Shown here piece by piece: positions 1 through 7,643 of a stretch of 10,006 nucleotides of DNA; the first letter of the stretch is position 1; each line of letters begins with the position of its first letter. This DNA comes from Alphaproteobacteria bacterium (GTDB lineage: Bacteria; Pseudomonadota; Alphaproteobacteria; Micavibrionales; Micavibrionaceae), in contig JALZUF010000127.1 in NCBI GenBank assembly GCA_023301785.1, positions 1 to 10,006 on the forward strand, written 5' to 3'. A program made the position numbers and the translations under genes. The notes beneath the pieces were generated by a model. The model had not been told where the DNA came from, ran no database searches, and saw nothing but the letters and a program-made list of their open reading frames with translations.

Positions 1-602
1 CCATGGTGGGTACGCCTTTATGGGCACTGGCACACTTACGCATAGATGGCGATGGTTTACCCGGAAAATCAGCGATGAATGGTTACCTCTTAGTCTTTGA
101 AATATTTTTAAGACCAATCTTAACTGTTTTCGGGTTAATAGGCGGTATGGCGATCTTCACAGCATTGGCAACTATTCTAAATGAAGTATTTGATTTAGCT
201 GTTTTCAACGTCACAGGTACAGATCTATCCGAAGGTAGGTTAGGATTTAGTGACAGTACAGGTGGAGAAGGTGGCAATGACGCGAGCTTTGGACGTCATG
301 TTATTGATGAATTTTTCTTTACTGTTGTTTACGCAATCATTCTTTATATGATGGCCGTCTCTTCCTTTAAGATGATAACGCTTGTTCCGAACAATATTTT
401 AAGATGGCTGGGGCAAAGTGTTAGCTCGTTTAACGATCAAGCACAAGATCCTGCACAAGGCTTGACCCAATATGCCGCCCTTGGTGGTGCTCGTATTGGT
501 GGACAGATATCACAAGGAATTACTCAACTTGGTACAGGAGCTGGTAGGCTTGCTGGTGAAGGTTATCAAGCAGCATCAGGAAGTACGAGGCCTAACACAT
601 GA
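1..602 (+). CDS. DotA/TraY family type IVB secretion protein, C-terminal part (copy 1 of 3, cut by window edge)
   Basis: Only the last 199 codons are present. The first two bases finish a codon, and the Met at position 3 is internal: it aligns with Met708 of the next gene, where GCC-ATG encodes EAM-V. Visible parts are the LWALAHLRIDG block, a long hydrophobic segment (about residues 28-60 of the visible part), a polar Gly/Ser-rich loop, a last membrane segment after IDEFFF (about 103-122), then NNILRW and a cytosolic-type tail. Over the first 60 residues, 40 match copy 2 by my hand count. The DotA/TraY family is an inner-membrane component of type IVB secretion and IncI-type conjugation. The visible part has no cysteine, although copies 2 and 3 each have two in this region. 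Its TGA overlaps the next ATG, implying co-transcription and translational coupling. The family call is confident; the substrate and system are unknown. Confidence 0.8.
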   Translation, partial: MVGTPLWALAHLRIDGDGLPGKSAMNGYLLVFEIFLRPILTVFGLIGGMAIFTALATILNEVFDLAVFNVTGTDLSEGRLGFSDSTGGEGGNDASFGRHVIDEFFFTVVYAIILYMMAVSSFKMITLVPNNILRWLGQSVSSFNDQAQDPAQGLTQYAALGGARIGGQISQGITQLGTGAGRLAGEGYQAASGSTRPNT

Positions 603-3334
603 TAAATATTAATGTAACTAAAGGACAAGTCTTTAAGTATGCGTTTCTGCCGCAGGTGCTCCCTCGCCTACAAGGTTTAATTTTTTCTGGTTTCTCAAAC
701 TTGGCATACTTCATTGCATTAGTTTACCGCGCAACAAATATTTTACCGGATAATCATTTATATTTAAAAACATCTTCTGTTGGAAAATATTCAATTCGAA
801 ATGTTCTATCAGAAGCTGCAAAGCATGTACGCTTTGATCTAAAACATATAGATCAAGTCATCATATTTTTTGCACTTATTGCAGGCCTGTTTATTCTTAT
901 TGCACAATTTCTGCTGTTGGCAACATCAATTTTTGTTGGATCAGCTTCTGCGGCGACTGAAGGGCTACCTATTGGAATTGGTGAGTTTTTTGTAACACCA
1001 GATCCTACAGAGGATCTGGCCTTAAGAATGTTAGACAGCGTTTTTGGTGTGCCTGAAATATTCGGATCGAGAGAACTAAACGCTGAAAATGGTTATGATC
1101 CTGCTTTTCATGAAGCATTGCACGGGCTATTTCAAATTTATAGTTTTGGCCTTTTGGTTATTGCCGCCATTATTCTTGCCTATTTTATTTTTGCTATATT
1201 GGCTGAAACGGCACAAACAGGAACACCTTTTGGTAAAAGGTACAACCATGTTTGGGCACCAATACGATTAGTGGCCGGCATTGGTTTATTAGTTCCAATT
1301 ACATTGGGATTAAATTCAAGCCAATGGATCACACTTTATGCAGCTAAGCTTGGATCTGGATTTGCAACACAAGGCTGGACTTTGTTTAACACGAAAATTA
1401 CAGAAACATACTTAGAGCGCGACACCCTTGTATCAGAAGTGAACGTACCCGACCTAAAAGATATTGCGGCATTCATGATGTTAGCAAGAGCGTGTAAGTA
1501 TGCTTATGCTGACCAAAGCCAAATTGATAATATTAATATGTATGTTATTTCCAATAAAGGTGGTGGGCAGTCTCTTTATACAGGAAATTATTTCAATGCT
1601 AACTCTGTTGGTGGAACGTCTGATATTCACATTCGTTTTGGTGAAAAAAATGAAGAACATTACACAGATGATATTGGAAATGTGAGATCTCATTGCGGCG
1701 ACATTATCTTACAAAATACTGAAAATATTGGCGACGAATATGAAGCTCTAGTGAGGGCTTATAATGATACTGATGCTGATACTGAGGAGAGAGCAGCCGC
1801 ATCACAAGCGCTACAAGATTCATACACCGCTGGTGTCATTATGAACATTCAATATTTTAGACTAATCTTTAATATGTGGACTTCAAATTACGCTGACACA
1901 ATGGAGACTTCTGTTACAAGATTTATGGATCACAGGTTAAACAATGTTGCTGTAGCAAACGACCCTCCATCAGAAATAAAAAAACAAATGATAGATAAAG
2001 CTGTTGAAGATATTGAACGAGGTATTCCTTTTGCAATTTCCAAGGCAAAAGAAAAATTAGCCGGAAAAGATGATCTTGGCTTAGAGAAATACGGCTGGGG
2101 TGGCGCTAGCCTTTGGTACAATCAAATAGCGAACGTAAATGGCTCTATGACGAGTGCTATTTTAAATAAGCCACAAATAAAACTATATCCATTACCAATG
2201 GAAATTACATGTGAAGAAAATCAACAAGAAAACGATGAAACAGATTTAAGTGCTTGTTACGATCCCAATTTATCAAATGAAAAAAAGGTGCAATACCTAG
2301 GAAACTTAGATGAAAATATAGCCAAAGCTCTCAGCGACCTCTTCGATTTTTGGTACAAGGATCCTGAAGATTTAACAGGAAATGCCTTCCTCGACACAAT
2401 CAACGCGATACTTGGCCTAGATGGCTTATTTGATATGTGTAAAAATGCAGATATACACCCTTTAGCGCAATTATCCTCCTTAGGGAAAGGCTTAATTGAA
2501 GCCGCGGTTAGAAACTTAGGACTCTCCTTAGGGAGTGGTGCCGCAGGAATTTTGGCGGGTTATTTTGGCCCTACTCTTGACGCAGCATCAGGATTTTTTG
2601 GAACCGTTGCCAGTATTGGTATTTTGATTGGATTCATTCTGTTCTATATCGTTCCTTTCTTACCATTCTTATATTTCATGTTCGCCGTTGGTGGATGGGT
2701 AAAAGGAATTTTTGAAGCCATGGTTGGTGTTCCATTATGGGCTCTTGCGCATCTTCGTATAGATGGTGAAGGTCTTCCTGGTGATGCTGCTATCAACGGG
2801 TATTTCCTAATTTTTGAAATTTTTATTAGACCTATACTCATTATATTCGGCCTAATTGCATCTGTTTTAGTATTCGGCGCCATGGTCCGCGTTCTAAATG
2901 ATATCTTTACAATAGCTGTTTCAAACTTATCTGGTTTTTCAGGAGTAGAAGCGGCTGAAGGAGCCGAGGCCGGTAAAACCTGTACATCAACAGGATTAAA
3001 TACAAGTGATCCAGGATCTATAGAATGGCTACGTGGTCCAGTTGATGAATTCTTCTTTACTGTTGTCTACGCTATTATCGTTTATATGACAGGTATGTCA
3101 TGCTTTAAATTAATAGATCAAATTCCAAATAATATTTTACGTTGGATGGGACAAGGTGTTCAAACATTCAATGACCAAGCTGGTGAGCCAGCAGATGGCC
3201 TGATTTCTAAGATGGCAATCGGTGGTAGTATGTTAACGCAACAAATGTCTATGGTGGGTAACTTAAAAGATACAGCTAAAGGTCTTGGAAATGCTGCTGC
3301 AGACGCTGTTACACCACCCAAGCCTCCGACTTAA
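599..3334 (+). CDS. DotA/TraY family type IVB secretion / conjugal transfer inner-membrane protein (copy 2 of 3, complete)
   Basis: A 911-residue polytopic membrane protein. An N-terminal region (1-84) precedes a strong hydrophobic segment (87-111), which ends in an AxA-like SASA (115-118). Further membrane segments lie at about 183-206 and 222-241, followed by the family-typical core with W219, P221, R223 and AKLGSG..TQGW. A large polar, presumably periplasmic domain (about 270-640) holds YGWGGASLWYN and GNAFLDTINAIL..LF.MC and NIHPLAQLS. The C-terminal membrane unit lies at about 672-700, 734-765 and 818-838, with NNILRW and a tail after it. Cysteines are at 299, 366, 538, 553, 614, 795 and 835. 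The ATG overlaps the upstream stop (ATGA), with GAGG 8 bases upstream. Legionella DotA has the same general plan: membrane bundles flanking a large periplasmic part in the Dot/Icm inner-membrane complex. It is clearly paralogous to both neighbours. Whether it serves effector secretion or conjugation cannot be told from this window. Confidence 0.87.
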   Translation: MININVTKGQVFKYAFLPQVLPRLQGLIFSGFSNLAYFIALVYRATNILPDNHLYLKTSSVGKYSIRNVLSEAAKHVRFDLKHIDQVIIFFALIAGLFILIAQFLLLATSIFVGSASAATEGLPIGIGEFFVTPDPTEDLALRMLDSVFGVPEIFGSRELNAENGYDPAFHEALHGLFQIYSFGLLVIAAIILAYFIFAILAETAQTGTPFGKRYNHVWAPIRLVAGIGLLVPITLGLNSSQWITLYAAKLGSGFATQGWTLFNTKITETYLERDTLVSEVNVPDLKDIAAFMMLARACKYAYADQSQIDNINMYVISNKGGGQSLYTGNYFNANSVGGTSDIHIRFGEKNEEHYTDDIGNVRSHCGDIILQNTENIGDEYEALVRAYNDTDADTEERAAASQALQDSYTAGVIMNIQYFRLIFNMWTSNYADTMETSVTRFMDHRLNNVAVANDPPSEIKKQMIDKAVEDIERGIPFAISKAKEKLAGKDDLGLEKYGWGGASLWYNQIANVNGSMTSAILNKPQIKLYPLPMEITCEENQQENDETDLSACYDPNLSNEKKVQYLGNLDENIAKALSDLFDFWYKDPEDLTGNAFLDTINAILGLDGLFDMCKNADIHPLAQLSSLGKGLIEAAVRNLGLSLGSGAAGILAGYFGPTLDAASGFFGTVASIGILIGFILFYIVPFLPFLYFMFAVGGWVKGIFEAMVGVPLWALAHLRIDGEGLPGDAAINGYFLIFEIFIRPILIIFGLIASVLVFGAMVRVLNDIFTIAVSNLSGFSGVEAAEGAEAGKTCTSTGLNTSDPGSIEWLRGPVDEFFFTVVYAIIVYMTGMSCFKLIDQIPNNILRWMGQGVQTFNDQAGEPADGLISKMAIGGSMLTQQMSMVGNLKDTAKGLGNAAADAVTPPKPPT

Positions 3335-3337
3335 AGG
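3334..3337 (+). promoter_or_regulatory. Ribosome-binding site of DotA/TraY copy 3
   Basis: AAGG overlaps the last base of the preceding TAA stop and lies 7 bases before the ATG at 3345. Another ATG at 3341, in a different frame, would be only 3 bases away and cannot be served by it. This decides the start and shows that termination of copy 2 and initiation of copy 3 are tightly linked. Confidence 0.6.
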
Positions 3338-3344
3338 TTGATGC

Positions 3345-6068
3345 ATGGTCATATCCAAGAAAAAGATTTTCAAAACAGCATTATTACCTGAATATTATCC
3401 TCGCTTAAAACAGCTTTTTGGATCTGGGTTTGCAAACGTGGCGTACCTTATTGCCGTTGTTTACAATCTTGTTCGGATCATGCCGGCTAGTCACCCATAT
3501 TTAAAAAGTGATAATATTGGTAAATATTCTATTCTTCAAGTTATTGGAGAGGCCAGTAATAATATTGACCTTAAAAAAGAAAATATTGATCAGATCATTA
3601 TTTTCTTTGCTGTTTTATCTGCCCTCTTAATTCTCTTTGTGCAGTTTATTCTATTAGGCTTTGCACTCGTGATATCGAGATCGTATGCAGAAGGCGGTGG
3701 CGGTCAAATTCCTGAAAGTATCTTAGATTTTTTTAAAACTGACTATCCCGCAGATGATATTGCCTTTAAATTACTGAATTTAGTTTTTGGTGTACCAGAC
3801 ATGTTTGGCGGCGTCGGAGGTGATGTAGAGGGCGGTGTTCAAACCCCTATACATGTTGCCCTTCAATCTTTATTTGAGTTTTACAGCTATGGCATGCTTA
3901 TTGTTGCCAGTTTTATTATTATCTACTTAGTTGCAACCACCATCATGGAAACAGCGCAATCTGGTATGCCATTCGGACAGCGGTTTAACAAAACTTGGGT
4001 GCCTGTTCGTATTATAATCTTTTTTGCGTTACTTTTACCAACCACGCATGGCTTAAACCCGGCGCAATATATGACATTAATGTCAGCTAAATTAGGCTCC
4101 GGTTTAGCAACCCAAGGCTGGACAATCTATAATGATGTTCTTGCAGCAAATGCTTACACTTTAACAGGATCAGTGGATCAAAATGTAGCGATTCCCAAAA
4201 AAGCAGACCTTATGTATCTACCTGCATTTATGTCAGTCGTACGAACTTGCGCTGTTTCCTATGAAGCCCTTTATAACCCTGTAGATTTTATCGAACCTGT
4301 ATGGGCCGATGGGATTGTCGCATGGGCAGTTTATCGAAATTCTAATGATGAATTTGTTTCAGAATTAATGGCAGACAATACTTATGAAGATTTACTAGAG
4401 GCCTCAGAAGGGCGCGATATTACATTAACTTTCGGTGTTAAAGATGCTGCTATTTTTCCAGATGCTGCAGGTGGTGTAGGCCCTGTCTGTGGCTCATTAG
4501 AACTTCCAGCAACAGACGTGGCACAACCTGGCGCTGTTGTGTTTAGAACGGCGTATTACGATATAGTTAGCGATTTGTGGGCAGGGCTCTATTTCATCGA
4601 AGACTATGCGATCTACTTCGCTGATGTTTCGTTAAGTGTTGATATACCCGGTGGCCAACCCAACCCTCCGACACAATATTATAAACTTTCGTGGGTACGC
4701 TATATTGATCAAATCATGGAAGGAACTAACGTAGAAGAGTCTGGAGGCGTTATTCAAGAAGCCGTTGATGCACAAATTGAACAAGGCGACTGGCAACTTC
4801 CTCCCGAATTGCGCACGTATGGCTGGGCGGGGGCGGGCATTTGGTACAACACAGTTGCCGAACAAAATGGCGCCTTAATTGCAGCATTACGAGGAATACC
4901 AGAAGTTATGCTCTATCCGAGGGTGATGGAACAAATTGAAGAAGCAAAACAAAACGAAGATATTGCACCAGACGTCAATACACGCTTTATTGCCAACTAT
5001 GCACCAGGGACGAAAACAGGTATCTCTTTAATCCATGAAGAGGAAATAGCAAAAGCTCTAAACCTTGCTTATAAATCTTGGTACGCTACAGAATCAGGCG
5101 TTAACCCTACAATTTCTCCAACAGGGAACGCTTTTTTAGACATTACAAATGCAATTTTAGGTACACAAGGCCTATTTGAAATGTGCCGTAATACAAATAT
5201 ACATCCTCTTGCACAACTATCGGCCGTTGGAAAATCAATGTTAGATAGCTCAATACAATCATTTGCAGGCAGTGCTATTTTCTCTTTGTTTGGAATGCAG
5301 CCTGTTGCAAAATCCACAGCGGATGCCATTGCAAGTTCCTTTGCAACAATAGCAGGTGTTGGTTTACTGGTTGGCTTTATACTTTTTTATGTTTTACCTT
5401 TCATGCCGTTTATCTATTTCTTTTTCGCGGTACTCAGTTGGATTAAGACTATCTTTGAGGCAATGGTTGCTATGCCATTATGGGCATTATCACATTTAAG
5501 AATAGATGGTGATGGCGTATTCGGAGAGGCTGGCGTTAAAGGCTACTTCCTTATTTTTGAAATATTTATACGCCCAATTTTAATTGTCTTTGGTCTGATT
5601 GCTTCTATTGTTATTTTTGCCGCAATGGTCAAAGTCTTGCACCAAGTGTTTTATCTTATTCTTGCTAATATGGCAGGACATGAATCGGGTAAGGGTGCGG
5701 GTGGATGCTTCCAAGGAGGCTCTTCCATTGCATCAGGACAAGCAATAACAATTGACCAACAAAGACTCGCAATGCAAGAAAGTACCAGGGGACCTATTGA
5801 TGAATTTTTCTTCACGATCCTATATACAATCATTGTTTACATGACGGGAACAAGTTGCTTCAAACTGATTGATGCCATACCGAACAATATATTACGTTGG
5901 GTTAATGCGGAAATTCCAAGTTTTGGTGATAATGCTGGTGATTCAGCAGAAGGACTTATGAAATACGTAAGCTTGGGGGGAAGTCAGTTTGGATCACAGC
6001 TCGGAAGCGGTATTAGCGACATGACTGATAAGATGCAGGAGATGAGTATATCATTCCAAGAACGATAA
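3345..6068 (+). CDS. DotA/TraY family type IVB secretion / conjugal transfer inner-membrane protein (copy 3 of 3, complete)
   Basis: A 907-residue paralogue of the preceding gene with the same plan. The N-terminal region (1-83) is followed by a hydrophobic segment (84-108) ending near SYA (113-115). Membrane segments lie at about 183-206 and 223-240, with the WVPVR...P..HGLN core. A large polar domain (about 265-645) includes YGWAGAGIWYN and GNAFLDITNAIL / NIHPLAQLS. C-terminal membrane segments are at about 671-700, 733-764 and 821-841, then NNILRW and a short tail. Its five cysteines (302, 382, 614, 788, 838) all have counterparts in copy 2, which adds 538 and 553. The membrane parts are very similar (43 of 60 residues match in the LWAL..FGLIAS block by hand count), but the region from about 300 to 490 is hard to align. 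The start at 3345 is preferred over the ATG at 3341 because AAGG (3334-3337) sits 7 bases before it. It is the last gene of the operon and converges on mlaC 10 bases away. Confidence 0.87.
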   Translation: MVISKKKIFKTALLPEYYPRLKQLFGSGFANVAYLIAVVYNLVRIMPASHPYLKSDNIGKYSILQVIGEASNNIDLKKENIDQIIIFFAVLSALLILFVQFILLGFALVISRSYAEGGGGQIPESILDFFKTDYPADDIAFKLLNLVFGVPDMFGGVGGDVEGGVQTPIHVALQSLFEFYSYGMLIVASFIIIYLVATTIMETAQSGMPFGQRFNKTWVPVRIIIFFALLLPTTHGLNPAQYMTLMSAKLGSGLATQGWTIYNDVLAANAYTLTGSVDQNVAIPKKADLMYLPAFMSVVRTCAVSYEALYNPVDFIEPVWADGIVAWAVYRNSNDEFVSELMADNTYEDLLEASEGRDITLTFGVKDAAIFPDAAGGVGPVCGSLELPATDVAQPGAVVFRTAYYDIVSDLWAGLYFIEDYAIYFADVSLSVDIPGGQPNPPTQYYKLSWVRYIDQIMEGTNVEESGGVIQEAVDAQIEQGDWQLPPELRTYGWAGAGIWYNTVAEQNGALIAALRGIPEVMLYPRVMEQIEEAKQNEDIAPDVNTRFIANYAPGTKTGISLIHEEEIAKALNLAYKSWYATESGVNPTISPTGNAFLDITNAILGTQGLFEMCRNTNIHPLAQLSAVGKSMLDSSIQSFAGSAIFSLFGMQPVAKSTADAIASSFATIAGVGLLVGFILFYVLPFMPFIYFFFAVLSWIKTIFEAMVAMPLWALSHLRIDGDGVFGEAGVKGYFLIFEIFIRPILIVFGLIASIVIFAAMVKVLHQVFYLILANMAGHESGKGAGGCFQGGSSIASGQAITIDQQRLAMQESTRGPIDEFFFTILYTIIVYMTGTSCFKLIDAIPNNILRWVNAEIPSFGDNAGDSAEGLMKYVSLGGSQFGSQLGSGISDMTDKMQEMSISFQER

Positions 6069-6078
6069 CGATCAGATA

Positions 6079-6726
6079 CTATTTTTTCAAATGATCAAGA
6101 AGAACATCTATTTTACCGCCGCCACGTTGTATGACACTTGAAAAATCAGAACGTTGTGTAAGAGACATGCTAACGCCCTCAATAATCACATCTATAATTT
6201 TATATGATCCGTTCTTTTCGCGTACGCGCCAATCTACTTTTACTTTTGAGCCAGAATTAGGCACGATAAAAGAGTTCACAAGAAAGTCTCTCTTACCATC
6301 GGCACGATTGGACACAACTTCAAAACCTTCTCCTTGATAATCATTAAAGCGAGATGAATATACATTCACGATCATATTTTCAAATAATCCAAGGTATTCT
6401 TTTTGCTGTGCTGGTGTTGCTGTTTTCCAGTAACGACCCAAGGCAAAGCGAGCGATCGTTTTCATATCGAAACTGGTCTTTAAAAGTTTTCTAAACTTGG
6501 CTGCTTTTTGTTTTTTTGACAGGCTCTTATCAGCCAGAAATGAGACAGCATCTTCTCCCATATCATTAATAAAAGATTGTGCTTTTTGTCCCTCTGGACT
6601 TGCTGCAATTAAAACAAGCGGCGAAACACTTGAATGATTTCTAAGATCAAGAGGTTTAGCTTGTACAGTTACACTCGTCATTGTAAGTGCAATAAATGCA
6701 GAAGTTGCAAAGGCAAATTTTTTCAT
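6079..6726 (-). CDS. mlaC: MlaC (Ttg2D) family periplasmic phospholipid-binding protein
   Basis: A 215-residue exported protein, the usual MlaC length. The Sec signal peptide runs MKKFAFATS...VTVQA with a likely cut after A23 (VQA/KP). The mature part shows the MlaC family pattern: an N-terminal helical region (QKAQSFINDMGEDAVSFL), F.MKTIARFALGRYWKTATPAQQKEY, then LFENMIVNVYSSRF, followed by a mixed beta region with KVDWRV and the IIDVIIEGVSMSLTQRSDF hallmark near the C-terminus. In the known pathway MlaC carries phospholipid between MlaA in the outer membrane and the MlaFEDB ABC transporter in the inner membrane. An ATG at 6741 would add five residues (MMEIP), but those codons overlap GGA (6734-6736), which sits 7 bases before the ATG at 6726, so the shorter form with a clean signal peptide is preferred. 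It lies 73 bases downstream of mlaA on the same strand, as expected for partners. No mlaD, mlaE or mlaF is in view. Confidence 0.92.
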   Translation of the reverse strand: MKKFAFATSAFIALTMTSVTVQAKPLDLRNHSSVSPLVLIAASPEGQKAQSFINDMGEDAVSFLADKSLSKKQKAAKFRKLLKTSFDMKTIARFALGRYWKTATPAQQKEYLGLFENMIVNVYSSRFNDYQGEGFEVVSNRADGKRDFLVNSFIVPNSGSKVKVDWRVREKNGSYKIIDVIIEGVSMSLTQRSDFSSVIQRGGGKIDVLLDHLKK

Positions 6727-6733
6727 AGGTATT

Positions 6734-6736
6734 TCC
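6734..6736 (-). promoter_or_regulatory. Ribosome-binding site choosing the mlaC start
   Basis: On the minus strand GGA, within TGGAAA, lies 7 bases before the ATG at 6726. It overlaps the two alternative in-frame ATGs (6739-6741 and 6736-6738), which themselves have no purine-rich motif upstream. Confidence 0.45.
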
Positions 6737-6799
6737 ATCATTCTATTATTATAAAAGCGAATATAAGCTTTAATATGGCTAAACTAAGGTCAAGTCGAC

Positions 6800-7552
6800 T
6801 TAGAAATCATCATAATTTGGTATTTCAGCACCACCGTTTGAATCATTGATAAGGGCTTGCCTTCTTTGGTGATAGGCACTTCTAACAGCCGCATAGTAAT
6901 CAAATGAATTCTTTCTTAAGTCATTGATAACTTCAATTAAGTCTTCACGTTGAGAAACAACATTTGAGCCAACGCGCGTATAATGTATGTGCTCTTCATC
7001 GATGTTAAACAAATAAATACGAAGTGGATCAGCATAACTATCAACTAATTTACCCGTTGCATCTCTTAAAGTAGATGGTCCAAATAGTGGTAAAATAATG
7101 TACATACCATCACCCAAACCCCATTTAGCCAAAGTCTGACCAAAGTCTTCAGGCTGGTATTCAATTCCACCCTCAGTCGCTAAATCTAAAATACCACCAA
7201 AACCAGCCAATGTATTAATAATAAAGCGTGCTGTTGCATTTCCTGCACCTTTCAGATCACCCTGAAGAAGCTCATTACCGATAATGGTAGGACTACTTAG
7301 GTTACGAAGAAAGTTACGCGTTACTGTACGAACAGCTTCATTCGTAACGGCGCGATACCCTTTTGCAACTGGCTCTAAAATGGCACGGTCAGCAAGATCA
7401 TTCCCTTTGAAAATATGACGGTTCACATTTTCGATAGGATCTGCAACGCCGCCATCAGCATTATTGTTGGAACAGCCATACAGACCTAATGACAAAGATG
7501 AAAACATAATTGTAACCAGTGCAATACGCTTGAAAGAATTTTGTTGTGTCAT
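6800..7552 (-). CDS. mlaA: MlaA (VacJ) outer-membrane lipoprotein of the phospholipid retrograde pathway
   Basis: A 250-residue lipoprotein. The signal peptide has K8-R9, a hydrophobic stretch and the lipobox L-Y-G-C with lipidated Cys27. The following Ser28 fits outer-membrane sorting. The mature part carries the MlaA signature in order: DPIENVNRHIF (from residue 38), LEPVAKGYRA, VTRNFLRNLSSPTIIGNELLQGD, ARFIINTLAGFGGILDLA, EDFGQTLAKWGLGDGMYIILPLFGPSTLRDATG, and D..ADPL. In the known pathway MlaA sits with porins and removes misplaced phospholipid from the outer leaflet, passing it to MlaC, whose gene is next. An upstream in-frame ATG at 7588 would give 262 residues, but it has no usable Shine-Dalgarno spacing and would put 12 extra residues before the signal peptide. 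The ATG at 7552 has TAAGG 8 bases upstream. A candidate promoter lies just upstream. The C-terminal tail (after about 215) is low-complexity polar, as is common in the family. Confidence 0.93.
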   Translation of the reverse strand: MTQQNSFKRIALVTIMFSSLSLGLYGCSNNNADGGVADPIENVNRHIFKGNDLADRAILEPVAKGYRAVTNEAVRTVTRNFLRNLSSPTIIGNELLQGDLKGAGNATARFIINTLAGFGGILDLATEGGIEYQPEDFGQTLAKWGLGDGMYIILPLFGPSTLRDATGKLVDSYADPLRIYLFNIDEEHIHYTRVGSNVVSQREDLIEVINDLRKNSFDYYAAVRSAYHQRRQALINDSNGGAEIPNYDDF

Positions 7553-7560
7553 TATTAAAA

Positions 7561-7565
7561 CCTTA
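7561..7565 (-). promoter_or_regulatory. Ribosome-binding site choosing the mlaA start
   Basis: TAAGG on the minus strand lies 8 bases before the ATG at 7552. It supports that codon over the in-frame ATG at 7588. Confidence 0.55.
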
Positions 7566-7615
7566 TTTTTATAAAACCATCTAATCATGCCTATTGATAT
7601 GAAAAGAGTAAAGCG

Positions 7616-7643
7616 ATTATACGCCTCAGGAGTGAGTTATTAA
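7616..7643 (-). promoter_or_regulatory. Candidate sigma-70-type promoter for mlaA-mlaC
   Basis: On the minus strand a perfect TATAAT (7616-7621) is preceded, after a 16-base spacer, by TTAATA (7638-7643), which matches four of six bases of TTGACA. Transcription would begin near 7609 and give a leader of about 57 bases before the mlaA ATG. The -35 overlaps the arm of the inverted repeat next to it. In an AT-rich genome a chance TATAAT is possible, so the position in the only sizeable gap of the cluster is the main support. Confidence 0.45.

Noticed and set aside
3..602. A complete 199-residue protein starting at position 3
   Set aside because: The Met aligns with an internal Met of the complete paralogue and the preceding bases fit the same Ala codon, so this is the tail of a gene cut by the window edge.
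5069..5329. Open frames of 60-86 codons antisense or out of frame within the large genes
   Set aside because: They lie inside strongly conserved coding sequence, have no ribosome-binding sites or recognisable domains, and read as shadows of the true frame.
6748..6753. TATAAT on the minus strand just before mlaC, as a separate mlaC promoter
   Set aside because: No acceptable -35 at 15-18 bases upstream, and transcription would begin at the alternative start codons. In an AT-rich gap it is most likely chance, and mlaC is probably read through from mlaA.
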